Shown piece by piece: positions 1-10,050 of a stretch of 64,000 nucleotides of DNA. The stretch comes from an uncultured Eubacteriales bacterium (GTDB taxonomy: Bacteria > Bacillota > Clostridia > Oscillospirales > Oscillospiraceae), in contig CASDSM010000029.1 of the NCBI GenBank assembly GCA_949283375.1, positions 62,001-126,000 of the forward strand, in the 5' to 3' direction. The notes under the pieces are model-generated. The model searched no databases. It was not told where the DNA came from and was given only the letters and a program-made list of their open reading frames with translations. The translations under genes and the position numbers were made by a program. Every line of letters starts with the position of its first letter. Position 1 is the stretch's first letter.

Positions 1-1
1 G

Positions 2-1303
2 ACGGCGGACCACGCCTTCCGGATCGGCCGCTTCCTCGGCTGGTACTACAATCAGAAGCCGCTGGAGGGGGACCGTGCGCGCATCGTGATCGGCAAGGAC
101 ACCCGCCGCTCGAGCTATATGCTCGAGTTTGCCCTCGCCGCGGGCATCACCACCTCGGGCGCGGACGTCTATCTCATGCGGGTGACCACCACGCCGAGCG
201 TGGCCTATATCACCAAGGTGGACAACTTTGACTGCGGCATCATGATCTCCGCCAGCCATAACCCGTACTATGACAACGGCATCAAGCTGATCAACAGCCA
301 GGGCGAGAAGATGGAGCAGGAGACCATCGACAAGGTGGAGGCCTATCTGGACGGCCGCATCCCCGAGGCGCCCGCCGCCCTGCGCGACAAGATGGGGGCC
401 GCCATCGACCACGACTCCGGCCGTCACCGCTATATCGGCTATCTGATCTCCATGGCGATGCACTCCTTCCGCGGGAAGAAGGTGGGTCTGGACTGCGCCA
501 ACGGCGCGGCCTGGTCCATCGCCAAGGTGGTCTTTGAGGCGCTGGGTGCCAAGACCTATGTGATGGGCGCCGAGCCCAACGGCATCAACATCAACTACGG
601 CTGCGGCTCCACCCATCTGGAGGCCCTGCAGAAGTTTGTGGTGGAAAACGGCCTGGATGTCGGCTTTGCCTACGACGGGGACGCCGACCGCTGCCTCGCC
701 GTGGACGAGAAGGGCAACGCCGTCACCGGCGACCACATCATGTATCTCTACGCCTGCTATATGAAGGAGCGCGGCAAGCTGACGAACAACACCGTCGTCA
801 CCACCGTGATGAGCAACTTCGGCCTCTACAAGGCCTTCGACGCCGCGGGCATCGACTATGTCAAGACCGCCGTGGGCGACAAGTACGTCTATGAGCACAT
901 GGTCAAGCACGGCGACCGCATCGGCGGCGAGCAGTCCGGCCACATCATCTTCAGCAAGTACGCCACCACCGGCGACGGCATCCTCACCTCCCTCAAGGTG
1001 ATGGAGGTCCTCCAGGCCAAGCGCGTCACCCTCTCACAGCTCTGCGACCCGCTGAAGATCTATCCCCAGCTCCTGGTCAACGTCCGCGTGAAGGACAAGA
1101 CCGCCGCCCAGGACGACCCCGATGTGCAGGCCGCCGTCCGCGCGGTGGAGGAGCAGCTCGGCGGCGCAGGCCGCATCCTCGTGCGCGAGAGCGGCACCGA
1201 GCCGCTCATCCGCGTCATGGTGGAGGCGGAGAGCGACGAGCTGTGCGAGCGCTACGTCGGCCAGGTGGTGGACGTCATCAAGGCCAACGGCCACGAGGCC
1301 TGA
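2..1303 (+). CDS. glmM: Phosphoglucosamine mutase, 5' truncated by window edge
   Basis: Interconverts glucosamine-6-phosphate and glucosamine-1-phosphate for UDP-GlcNAc and peptidoglycan synthesis in the cytoplasm. The frame is open from base 2. The first visible residues (TADHAFRIGRFLGWYY) match the region just after the GlmM N-terminal FGTDGIRG motif, so about 20 residues are missing. Seen in order: the phosphoserine loop ISASHNPYYDNGIK, the metal-binding DGDADR, the sugar-binding GGEQSGH, and the C-terminal phosphate-binding RESGTEPLIRVM. About 433 codons are present against a usual length near 450. The GTG at 86 is internal, not a start. A terminator follows. GlmM is preferred over generic phosphomannomutase because of the GGEQSGH and RESGTEPLIR signatures. 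Confidence 0.93.
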   Translation, partial: TADHAFRIGRFLGWYYNQKPLEGDRARIVIGKDTRRSSYMLEFALAAGITTSGADVYLMRVTTTPSVAYITKVDNFDCGIMISASHNPYYDNGIKLINSQGEKMEQETIDKVEAYLDGRIPEAPAALRDKMGAAIDHDSGRHRYIGYLISMAMHSFRGKKVGLDCANGAAWSIAKVVFEALGAKTYVMGAEPNGININYGCGSTHLEALQKFVVENGLDVGFAYDGDADRCLAVDEKGNAVTGDHIMYLYACYMKERGKLTNNTVVTTVMSNFGLYKAFDAAGIDYVKTAVGDKYVYEHMVKHGDRIGGEQSGHIIFSKYATTGDGILTSLKVMEVLQAKRVTLSQLCDPLKIYPQLLVNVRVKDKTAAQDDPDVQAAVRAVEEQLGGAGRILVRESGTEPLIRVMVEAESDELCERYVGQVVDVIKANGHEA

Positions 1304-1348
1304 GCAGAGGCGGCCGGAACGCAGTCAACACCGGATCAACACGGAAAA

Positions 1349-1373
1349 AGTCCGCCGGATGGCGGGCTTTTTT
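1349..1373 (+). terminator. Rho-independent terminator of glmM
   Basis: A GTCCGCC / GGCGGGC stem with a GGAT loop is followed by six T residues, 45 bases after the glmM stop codon. Confidence 0.8.
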
Positions 1374-1384
1374 CTATGTCTGCG

Positions 1385-1442
1385 TTCTTAAAGGATTCTT
1401 AAGAGGATTCCGCTTTGCCGCTTAAACCGTTTCTGTTATGAT
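1385..1442 (+). promoter_or_regulatory. Promoter and direct-repeat site before the response regulator
   Basis: Two TTCTTAA direct repeats (1385-1391 and 1396-1402) are spaced 11 bp apart, one helical turn, as is usual for OmpR/PhoB-type binding. A TTGCCG -35 (1415-1420), 16 bp spacer and TATGAT -10 (1437-1442) follow. The layout suggests autoregulation by the downstream response regulator; this is an inference. Confidence 0.6.
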
Positions 1443-1473
1443 ATCCCTGCAAGCAGAGAAGGGGGAAGAGACC

Positions 1474-2160
1474 ATGAACCGTATTCTGGTGGTAGACGAC
1501 GACCGCGACATCGCCGCCGCGCTGGAGATCTACCTGACCACCGCCGGCTACGCGGTGAGCTGCGCCAGCAATGGGCGCGAGGCGCTGGAGATTTTGGGCC
1601 AGGAGCAGGTGGACCTCATTTTGATGGACATCATGATGCCGCAGATGGACGGCCTGGCTGCCACCGAGCGGGTGCGCGCGGTGAGCAACGTGCCCGTCCT
1701 CTTTCTGACGGCCAAGAGCGAGGATGTCGACCTGATCCGCGGCCTGAGCGTGGGGGCGGACGATTATATCACCAAGCCCTTCAAGCCGATGGAGGTCCTC
1801 GCGCGGGTGAAGAGTCACCTGCGCCGCTACACCGAGCTGGGCGGTCAGGCGAAGGGGGTGGAGAGCATCCTCGTCGGCCCGATCGCTCTGGACGACGCGG
1901 CCAAGCGGGTGACAGTGGACGGGGAGCCGGTCAGCCTCACCCCGCTGGAGTTCAGCATTCTCCGCCTGCTGATGCGGCACCCGGGGCAGGTCTTCTCCAC
2001 CGCGCAGATCTATGAGCAGGTCTGGAACGACCCCGCCCTCGGCTCGGAGAACACGGTCGCCGTACACATCCGCCACCTGCGCGAGAAGATCGAGATCGAC
2101 CCCGCCCATCCCCGCTATCTCAAGGTGGTCTGGGGCCTGGGCTACAAGATGGAGCAGTGA
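1474..2160 (+). CDS. OmpR/PhoB-family response regulator
   Basis: Cytoplasmic DNA-binding response regulator of a two-component system, 228 aa. The receiver domain (about 1-118) has the acidic pair DDD near the N-terminus, the phospho-acceptor in LILMDIMMPQMDG, and the conserved Lys in ITKPFKPMEVLARVK. The C-terminal winged helix (about 130-225) has LTPLEFSILRLLMRHPGQVFS and VAVHIRHLREKIE. The ATG at 1474 is chosen because GGGGGAAG precedes it; an in-frame upstream ATG at 1438 overlaps the -10 box. The histidine kinase gene starts 46 bases after the stop. Its overall sequence resembles VanR-type regulators, but the signal is not evident. Confidence 0.93.
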   Translation: MNRILVVDDDRDIAAALEIYLTTAGYAVSCASNGREALEILGQEQVDLILMDIMMPQMDGLAATERVRAVSNVPVLFLTAKSEDVDLIRGLSVGADDYITKPFKPMEVLARVKSHLRRYTELGGQAKGVESILVGPIALDDAAKRVTVDGEPVSLTPLEFSILRLLMRHPGQVFSTAQIYEQVWNDPALGSENTVAVHIRHLREKIEIDPAHPRYLKVVWGLGYKMEQ

Positions 2161-2206
2161 ACCGGGCAGGGCGGAACAGCCCTGCCGCAGAGAGGAGGCA
2201 TGTGCT

Positions 2207-4777
2207 GTGAAGGAGAAACTGGGGCGCCTGCGCGGCTCGCTCGCGTGCAAGGTGCTGCCCTTCCTGCTGGCGGTGGTCTTCGCCGCCGGCGCGGGGGCGG
2301 GGACCATTGGCATGGTCCGGCTGGAGGACAACGCGAGCAGGGACACTTACCTCTGGCAGCTGGAGAGCGCCTTTTCCGTTGACTATGCGCGGCTGCGGGA
2401 GTATCTCTTCCTCCAGCTCCACGCGGACAGCCTGACCGCGCAGGGGCAGGAGAGCTATGAGGAGCTGGCGCGGGAGCTGACTGAGGACGCGGGGAACCTC
2501 CTCTACCGCGTGACGGACGCGGACGGGGCGGAGGTGTTCGTCAACTGCACGGAGGAGGAGCTGACCGGGGCGAGAGAGCACTTTCTGTCCATGACGGACG
2601 GCGGGGGCTCGGCTTCGGCGGCCTCCCACGATGAGACCATCGTGGAGATGCAGTTCGGCCTCGCCACCTGGGAGTCCAGCCGCTACGGGCTGGGCGTGAA
2701 CCGGATGCTCACCCACTGGCTGGACATGAACGGGGTGGACGACTGGGAGGTGCGGGCAGGCAGCCCCTCCGACTGGGCCTCCACCGCCCTCACCGGAGAC
2801 TATTACTATGAACTGGAGAGCCTCTACGATGGCCTGACTGCCGCCGAACGCCAGTCGCTCGACCGCTACCTCGCCGCGCAGGGCATCCAGACCGGAGAGA
2901 TCTGGCCGATGACCGGGGAGGAGATCTACGACGCGGAGGCGGACTCCGGCAGCGGCGCGGTGGACGAGGGCTATACCGACGTGGAGGAGACGGCCAGCTC
3001 GTGGGCGGAGGAGGCGGACCAGTACTGCTACTTCGTCTACACCGGCCCGGACACCTGGTATACCTTTTCGCTCGGCATCCGCCCGGAGCTGGAGGCGGCG
3101 GACAGCTATGAACTCGCCGTAAGCTCCTATTACAAAGCGGTGGCGCAGTACGCGGACTATTTCCAGCTCATTTCCACCGGCACGGCGGCCTGCGTCCTGC
3201 TCCTGCTGGCGATGATGGCGGTGCTCGCCTGGACCTCCGGCTGGAGCCGGGAGGGGAAGGTGGTCCTCAACGGCCTGACCCGCGCGCCCATCGAGCCGGC
3301 GGCGGCCCTGCTGGTCCTGCTGGCGATGGCGGGGCTGCTCGTCGTCAGCCGGTGGGCCCAGCCGGAGCGGCTGCTGGATTACTGCCTCATAGGGGCGGCG
3401 GCCTGCGGCGGCCTGGCCCTCTGTGCCCTCACCGGATGGTATCTCCTCACCGCGCAGGTGAAGGGGCGGATGCTCTGGCAGCTGAGCATCAGCGGCCGGC
3501 TGGTCCGTATGGCCTGCGGCGGCCTGCGGCGGATGCGCGAGGCGGCCCATCGTGCGGCCGAGCAGCTGCCGCTCTTTCGCAAGGTACTGTTCGCGCTGCT
3601 GGGCTACGCTGCCGTCCAGATGTGCTGGAGCGCCTTCCTGTGGGGCGACCTGTTCTATTACAGCCTCCCGAACGGCCTGTTTGCCCTGATGCTGGCCTGG
3701 GCGCTGCACAGCCTGCCGCTGGTCCTGCCCGGCGTGCTGCTGTGCCGGTGGGCGCTGGACTGGCGGCGCATCCGCGACGGGGCGGAGCGGATCGCCGGGG
3801 GCGAGCTGGACTATACCATCGACACCGCCCATATGCTCCCCGACCTGCGCCGCCACGGCGAGCAGCTCGGCAGCATCTCCCAGGGGATGAGCCGCGCGGT
3901 GGAGGAGCGGGTGAAGAGCCAGCGCTTCAAGACCGAGCTGATCACCAACGTCTCCCACGACCTCAAGACCCCGCTCACCTCCATCATCAACTATGTCGGC
4001 CTGCTCAAGCAGGAGGACATCCAGGACGAGAAAATTCGGGGCTATATCGACGTGCTCGACCGCAAGAGCCAGCGGCTCAAGACGCTGACGGAGGACCTGG
4101 TGGAGGCCTCCAAGGCGGCCAGCGGGACGATCGCAGTCCATCTGGAGCGGCTGGACCTCGCCCAGCTCCTCGGCCAGGCGGTGGGGGAGTACGAGGAGAA
4201 GCTGGCCGCCGCCGCCCTCATCCCCGTCGTCCATCAGCCGGACCACCCCTGCTATGCCATGGCGGACGGGCGGCACCTCTGGCGCATCCTGGATAACCTC
4301 CTCGGCAACTGCACGAAGTACGCCATGCCGGGCACCCGGGTCTATCTCGACCTCGAACGGCGGGATGGGAGCTACTGCATCACGGTGAAGAACATCTCCG
4401 CCGACCCGCTCAACGTCCCGGCGGAGGAACTGCTCAAGCGCTTTGTGCGCGGGGACAGCGCGCGCACCAGCGAGGGGAGCGGCCTGGGCCTCTCCATCGC
4501 CCGCAACCTCGCCGCCGCCCAGGGCGCCGGCTTTGACCTGGTGGTGGACGGGGACCTCTTCAAGGCGGTGGTCACCTTCCCGGCCGCCCCGGAGCCGCCC
4601 GCGCCGCCGGAGGAGACCCCCGGCGCGCCCCGGCCCCACCCGTCCGCGCCAAAGAGCGCCCCCACCGCCCCGCCTGCGGGCGAGGATTCCGCCGCCCCGG
4701 CTGAGGCGGCGGAGGGGGAGGAGAAGCCCCCGACGCCGGACAATCTGGAGACCCTCCTCGAGGGGCTGGACGGATAG
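2207..4777 (+). CDS. Large sensor histidine kinase, partner of the preceding regulator
   Basis: Membrane sensor kinase of 856 aa, larger than usual. The GTG at 2207 is preceded by AGAGGAGG at 8 bp. A transmembrane helix (about 13-33) is followed by roughly 290 extracytoplasmic residues rich in Asp, Glu and Tyr, then a cluster of about six hydrophobic segments. Next come a HAMP-like linker, HisKA with VSHDLKTPLTS (phospho-His about 584), and HATPase_c with DNLLGNCTKYA and GSGLGLSIARNLA. The C-terminal 65-70 residues form a Pro/Ala-rich acidic tail, unusual for a kinase. It is presumably co-transcribed with the regulator. The sensed signal is unknown. Confidence 0.9.
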   Translation: MKEKLGRLRGSLACKVLPFLLAVVFAAGAGAGTIGMVRLEDNASRDTYLWQLESAFSVDYARLREYLFLQLHADSLTAQGQESYEELARELTEDAGNLLYRVTDADGAEVFVNCTEEELTGAREHFLSMTDGGGSASAASHDETIVEMQFGLATWESSRYGLGVNRMLTHWLDMNGVDDWEVRAGSPSDWASTALTGDYYYELESLYDGLTAAERQSLDRYLAAQGIQTGEIWPMTGEEIYDAEADSGSGAVDEGYTDVEETASSWAEEADQYCYFVYTGPDTWYTFSLGIRPELEAADSYELAVSSYYKAVAQYADYFQLISTGTAACVLLLLAMMAVLAWTSGWSREGKVVLNGLTRAPIEPAAALLVLLAMAGLLVVSRWAQPERLLDYCLIGAAACGGLALCALTGWYLLTAQVKGRMLWQLSISGRLVRMACGGLRRMREAAHRAAEQLPLFRKVLFALLGYAAVQMCWSAFLWGDLFYYSLPNGLFALMLAWALHSLPLVLPGVLLCRWALDWRRIRDGAERIAGGELDYTIDTAHMLPDLRRHGEQLGSISQGMSRAVEERVKSQRFKTELITNVSHDLKTPLTSIINYVGLLKQEDIQDEKIRGYIDVLDRKSQRLKTLTEDLVEASKAASGTIAVHLERLDLAQLLGQAVGEYEEKLAAAALIPVVHQPDHPCYAMADGRHLWRILDNLLGNCTKYAMPGTRVYLDLERRDGSYCITVKNISADPLNVPAEELLKRFVRGDSARTSEGSGLGLSIARNLAAAQGAGFDLVVDGDLFKAVVTFPAAPEPPAPPEETPGAPRPHPSAPKSAPTAPPAGEDSAAPAEAAEGEEKPPTPDNLETLLEGLDG

Positions 4778-4797
4778 GCGAAACGAAAAAAGAAAAG

Positions 4798-4837
4798 GCG
4801 GCCGGAGACGGAAAAAGTCCGTTCTCCGGCCGCTTTT
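4798..4837 (+). terminator. Strong terminator after the histidine kinase
   Basis: A GCGGCCGGAGA / TCTCCGGCCGC 11-bp stem is followed by TTTT. It sits between converging genes, and the A-rich left side means it could also serve the leftward comEA-like gene. Confidence 0.85.
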
Positions 4838-5285
4838 ATGATGGCATGGTGGATGGGATCGTGATGTAGACGTAGTCCCTGATATCGTTGTAAATGCCCT
4901 CTCCGATGCCGGGGACGTAGAGCAGCTCGTCCACCGCGACGAACATCCCCCGATCCTCGCGATATGCGATGATCGCATCCGCCCGCGCCGGGCCGATGCC
5001 GGGCAGGCGCTGCAACTCTTCTGCATCGGCGGTGTTGAGGTCCACCCGCAGCGGCTCCTGCGAGCTGTCCTCTATATCGGACGAAGCGGCCTCCTCCGCC
5101 TGCGTCCCGGAGGTCTCCGAACCGTCACCGCCCTCGAGCAGGGCGTCCTCCGTGGCGGCGTACTGTGTCCGGACGGTGAAGTCGGACCGGCGCGCGTCTG
5201 CCTGCCGGTAGCCGAGCTGGAAGCCCAGAAACCCCGCTGCCGCCGCCAGGAGCAGAATCAGACCCCAGTCGCGGCGGCGCTTCAC
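4836..5285 (-). CDS. comEA: ComEA-like helix-hairpin-helix DNA-binding protein
   Basis: 149 aa. An N-terminal signal anchor (about 8-24) and an acidic low-complexity linker (about 45-80) lead to a C-terminal ComEA-type pair of helix-hairpin-helix motifs, with VDLNTADAEELQRLPGIG, ARADAIIAYRE and LLYVPGIGEG. The family binds double-stranded DNA outside the membrane during competence uptake. No comEC or other competence gene lies in the window, so a role in transformation is not shown here. The start is GTG with little Shine-Dalgarno match. A strong promoter lies about 105 bases upstream. Confidence 0.85.
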   Translation of the reverse strand: MKRRRDWGLILLLAAAAGFLGFQLGYRQADARRSDFTVRTQYAATEDALLEGGDGSETSGTQAEEAASSDIEDSSQEPLRVDLNTADAEELQRLPGIGPARADAIIAYREDRGMFVAVDELLYVPGIGEGIYNDIRDYVYITIPSTMPS

Positions 5286-5388
5286 CGGAAGATACCGGCG
5301 AGATCAGCGAAAATTCTGGCGTGTGCGCGCATAACCGGCCCTCCCGCATATGATGCCAACCGCTGTTCCGACTGTTTCCGACATTTGC

Positions 5389-5417
5389 AGTATAGCACAC
5401 CATTCGGCCGCGTTCAA
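5389..5417 (-). promoter_or_regulatory. Promoter for the comEA-like gene
   Basis: On the minus strand TTGAAC (5412-5417), a 17 bp spacer and TATACT (5389-5394). The transcript would have a leader of about 95 nt before the GTG at 5285. Confidence 0.7.
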
Positions 5418-5437
5418 CCAAATGCGACAGAAGGCGG

Positions 5438-5746
5438 TCAGAGCAGGCCGCGGTTATACCGAATCTGCGCGTAGAGCATCAGGGCAATGCCCACCGCCAG
5501 GCCGATCAGGACAAGCCAGTCCAGCGCCGCCCAGCGCAGGAAGAGCTGCAAGGCGGCGGAGAGAATCAGCCCGGCCCCGGCGACTATTGTGCCGATACCC
5601 ATCAGCAGTCCGTATTTCGGCACGTCCTCCGGCCGCACGTGCCGGCGGTGATACCAGTGGATGGAGCGGAGGTCGCCCTGCACGTTGCTCAGGCCGACCA
5701 CGGCCAGGACAATGCCGATCAGGAAGTAGAATACCAGCTTTACCAT
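5438..5746 (-). CDS. Small integral membrane protein, DUF3784-like
   Basis: 102 aa with three hydrophobic segments (about 4-20, 46-70, 73-92) joined by a charged loop containing RSIHWYHRRHVRPED. That loop resembles the short DUF3784-type membrane proteins common in Clostridia. No function is known. The ATG follows an AAAGGGGGG stretch. It lies 48 bases downstream of the HD-domain gene in the same direction and is probably the last gene of that unit. Confidence 0.7.
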   Translation of the reverse strand: MVKLVFYFLIGIVLAVVGLSNVQGDLRSIHWYHRRHVRPEDVPKYGLLMGIGTIVAGAGLILSAALQLFLRWAALDWLVLIGLAVGIALMLYAQIRYNRGLL

Positions 5747-5794
5747 GACGGGGCCCCCCTTTTTGAGGACAATTAGAGTGTGGAAAAAATGATT

Positions 5795-6295
5795 TTATTG
5801 TCCGGAGGGATAGAGATCATCCAGCATCTGCCGCCCCAGCCGGGTGCGGAAGACCTTCTCCCGCACGGAGGCGACGGCGGCGGGTCCCATGCCGTCCTCA
5901 TAGGCGTTGACCAGGAAATCCGCCTCGATCAGGATCTGGTAGTCCGCCCCGCCGTCCAGCCCGTAGGTGTGGTGGTGGCCGATCAGCCAGCAGATGCGCT
6001 CGATCTCCGCCCCGGTGTAGTTCAGCCCGGAGAGCAGCTCCCGCGCCGCCGCCGGGCCCAGCTTCTCCTGAAGCGCCCCGGAGGAGGAGCCGTATTCCGC
6101 CTCGGCGGGGCGGATACCGATGTCGTGCGTGATGGCCGCCGACTCGAGGAGAAAGAGGGCGTCGCCGTCCAGCCCCTCGCTCTGGCCGATCGTGCGGGCA
6201 AAGGCCCACACCTTCAAAAAGTGGTGGACCCGGCGCGGGTCCCCGGCAAACCAATGGGTCATCGCCGCCAGCAGCGGCTGTGTGCTGCGCGTCAT
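5795..6295 (-). CDS. HD-domain hydrolase
   Basis: 166 aa single-domain HD protein. The metal-binding pattern is visible as an early RRVHHFLKV histidine, the HD pair in AAITHDIGI, and later GHHHTYG and a distal Asp. The family hydrolyses phosphoester bonds in nucleotides or related metabolites; the substrate here cannot be deduced. Its ATG overlaps the stop of the upstream DUF896 gene by four bases (6292-6295), indicating translational coupling. Confidence 0.82.
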   Translation of the reverse strand: MTRSTQPLLAAMTHWFAGDPRRVHHFLKVWAFARTIGQSEGLDGDALFLLESAAITHDIGIRPAEAEYGSSSGALQEKLGPAAARELLSGLNYTGAEIERICWLIGHHHTYGLDGGADYQILIEADFLVNAYEDGMGPAAVASVREKVFRTRLGRQMLDDLYPSGQ

Positions 6296-6510
6296 GGACA
6301 GTCGCCTCCCTCTCTGCGCCGCAGGGGGCGCTTGTTGCCGTGCTCATCCACCAGATAGGTGTTGTCCAGCTGCGCGCGCAGCGAGGCCTTCACCGCCTCG
6401 ATGTACTCCCGCCGCAGCTCGGCGCGCTCCTGTACCTCCTCCGGGGTGAGGCCGACGCTCTTGGCCTTGCGCGCCAGCTCGTTGATGCGGTCGATCCGTT
6501 CCTGTTTCAT
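6292..6510 (-). CDS. DUF896 (YnzC-like) small protein
   Basis: 72 aa. MKQERIDRINELARKAKSVG followed by LTPEEVQERAELRREYIEA and LRAQLDNTYLVDEHG is the DUF896 helical-hairpin signature. The ATG at 6510 has GAGAGGGAG just upstream; an in-frame ATG at 6537 lacks one. The B. subtilis homolog YnzC belongs to the SOS regulon, but its molecular role is not established. It is the first gene of a leftward unit with the HD hydrolase. Confidence 0.88.
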   Translation of the reverse strand: MKQERIDRINELARKAKSVGLTPEEVQERAELRREYIEAVKASLRAQLDNTYLVDEHGNKRPLRRREGGDCP

Positions 6511-6528
6511 ATTCTCCCTCTCGTGTTT

Positions 6529-6553
6529 TCCAGGCAAATGCAGGTATTTGTCC
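6529..6553. repeat. Copy of short dispersed repeat B
   Basis: CCAGGCAAATGCAGGTATTTG is an imperfect hairpin, closely related to the repeat at 62868-62913. It sits between the S4-protein stop and the DUF896 start. Confidence 0.45.
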
Positions 6554-6583
6554 CAAAGGCTGTCAAAAATCTTGACTGCCGCC

Positions 6584-7375
6584 TTACAGATAGCGCTCCA
6601 TCGTCAGGTTGACCCGGCCCTTGCGCGAGAGGCCGCCCACCTCCGCCACGCGGCAGCGGCCCAGCCCCCGGCAGGAGATCACGTCCCCCTCCTTGACGGT
6701 CTGGTCCGTCCGCTCGGTCGCCTGCCAGTTCACCGTCACCCGTCCGGCGCGGATGAGGTCCGCCATCTTCGCCCGGCTCAGGGAGAAGCCCACGGCGGCC
6801 ACTGCGTCCAGCCGGAGGGAGGAGACGGTGTCGCGCACCTGCCGCACCGCCTGCTCCGGGATATGCAGGTGTCCCAGCGGGATCTCCTCCACATGGAGCC
6901 GCGCCCGCCCGGCGGACTGGAAGGACTGGAGCAGATAGGGGGCCATCTCCCGCAGCACCAGCAGGTCGCAGCTCTCCGGCCCCACGAGCAGGTCGCCCAG
7001 CACCTCCCGCTTGACCCCCTGACCCATCAGCGCGCCGAGCAGATCGCGGTGGGTGAGGCGGTCGTGCGCGCTCCATGAGGCGCGCAGAGCGGCGAGGTCC
7101 TCTGCGCAGTCATATTCCTCCTCCGCCATCCAGTCCGGGAGGAAGACGGCGATCTGCCGCTGCGCCCCGTCATAGCCGCCGCAGAAGAGGCAGGCCGCCC
7201 CGCCCGCCGCGCTGCTGAGGCGTCGGACCGCCTCCTGCTCGCCGGGGGAGAGAAAATGGGTGCGCTGCGCCCAGCCGCGCGTGCGCGCGGCCTCCATCTG
7301 GTCCCAGACACGGCTGAGTAAGATGCGCTCCTCCGGCGTGCGGCAGAGCTTTGTGAGCAATTCTGTCCTGTTCAT
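6584..7375 (-). CDS. ylmH: YlmH-family S4-domain RNA-binding protein
   Basis: 263 aa cytoplasmic protein. The N-terminal two thirds match the YlmH fold (FLSPGEQEAVRRL, FCGGYDGAQRQIAVFLPDW, HRDLLGALMGQGVKREVLGD). The C-terminal S4 domain (about 185-255) has SLSRAKMADLIRAGRVTVNW and the EGDVISCRGLGR strand. YlmH homologs bind RNA and act in division-site or ribosome quality-control contexts in Firmicutes. The ATG at 7375 lies only 6 bases after the -10 box, and no Shine-Dalgarno sequence precedes it, so the message looks leaderless. It is transcribed divergently from amylosucrase. Confidence 0.85.
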   Translation of the reverse strand: MNRTELLTKLCRTPEERILLSRVWDQMEAARTRGWAQRTHFLSPGEQEAVRRLSSAAGGAACLFCGGYDGAQRQIAVFLPDWMAEEEYDCAEDLAALRASWSAHDRLTHRDLLGALMGQGVKREVLGDLLVGPESCDLLVLREMAPYLLQSFQSAGRARLHVEEIPLGHLHIPEQAVRQVRDTVSSLRLDAVAAVGFSLSRAKMADLIRAGRVTVNWQATERTDQTVKEGDVISCRGLGRCRVAEVGGLSRKGRVNLTMERYL

Positions 7376-7381
7376 GCCGGT

Positions 7382-7410
7382 ATTGTAGCAGAGGAAAAAC
7401 GCCGCGTCAA
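7382..7410 (-). promoter_or_regulatory. Promoter of the S4-domain gene, leaderless layout
   Basis: On the minus strand TTGACG (7405-7410), a 17 bp spacer and TACAAT (7382-7387). The A of the ATG (7375) is seven bases past the -10, which is where transcription should begin. Confidence 0.7.
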
Positions 7411-7498
7411 TCGCCGCGGACAAAACGAACGCCAAACGGCTGCGCCTGTTGGAGGAAATGCACAAAAATATACCGCTTCTTTTTGTGATAACGCACAA

Positions 7499-7527
7499 TT
7501 TACAGGGCGCGCGCGGCGTGCTAGACT
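7499..7527 (+). promoter_or_regulatory. Promoter of amylosucrase
   Basis: TTTACA (7499-7504), 17 bp spacer, TAGACT (7522-7527). The leader is about 65 nt, ending with AAAGGAG at 7581. Confidence 0.6.
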
Positions 7528-7598
7528 GTGATAGAGTACACTTTCCAAAAGTTATTTTTGTTTTATTCTGCGGAAGACGGAAAGGAGTTTTTGCCGCC

Positions 7599-9443
<1,845 letters not shown>

Positions 9444-9471
9444 CCGCCGGGCGCAGGGGCGTGAGCGCGGG

Positions 9472-10020
9472 ATGCGGCTCTATGTCACCCGCCACGGGGA
9501 GACGCCGCTCAACGCGGACCGCCGTGTCAGCGGCCTGGCGGACGTCCCCCTGACGGAGCGGGGCCGCGCCCAGGCCCGGGCGCTGGCCGGACAGGCGGCG
9601 GGGAAGGGGATCGGCCTCGTCATCGCCTCTCCCCTGCAGCGCGCGCAGGAGACGGCGCGCACGGTGGCGGAGGCGCTCGGCGTCCCCCTCCGCCTCGAGC
9701 CGCGCCTACGCGAGCTGGATTATGGCCGGTATGACCAGGCGCCCATCGACCAGCCGGACTTTGTCCGGATCAAGCGGCAGTTTGCCTGGCATATGGGCGG
9801 CGGGGAGTCCATTCTGGACGTGGCCGCGCGGGTCTACCCGTTTCTCGACGAGCTGCGCAGCCGCTGCCCGGAGCAGACGGTCCTGCTGGTCTGTCACGGG
9901 ACGGTCTGCCGGGTGATCCACTCCTACTTCTGCGACCTGACCAACGAGGATTTCTGGGCCAGCATCCCGGAAAACTGCCAGCTGCGCGCCTATGACTGGC
10001 GGGCGCGCGGCGCACCATAA
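9472..10020 (+). CDS. Histidine phosphatase (phosphoglycerate mutase-like)
   Basis: 182 aa. The catalytic RHG motif appears in YVTRHGETPLNADRR, and the second histidine in LLVCHGTVCRVIHSY. The central ELDYGRYD acidic motif also fits the PhoE/GpmB-like branch. These enzymes remove phosphate from small phosphomonoesters or act as cofactor-dependent mutases; the substrate is not evident. The ATG at 9472 is used because the RHG motif must lie near the N-terminus. It follows amylosucrase closely and may share its transcript. Confidence 0.85.
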   Translation: MRLYVTRHGETPLNADRRVSGLADVPLTERGRAQARALAGQAAGKGIGLVIASPLQRAQETARTVAEALGVPLRLEPRLRELDYGRYDQAPIDQPDFVRIKRQFAWHMGGGESILDVAARVYPFLDELRSRCPEQTVLLVCHGTVCRVIHSYFCDLTNEDFWASIPENCQLRAYDWRARGAP

Positions 10021-10050
10021 AAACAGAGAGATGAGAGAGAGGGAATGAAG

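Noticed and set aside
2120..5026. Very long minus-strand open frame (968 codons) opposite the histidine kinase
   Set aside because: It is the antisense shadow of a high-GC gene: Arg/Gly/His-rich, without domain signatures, and the plus-strand kinase motifs are unmistakable.
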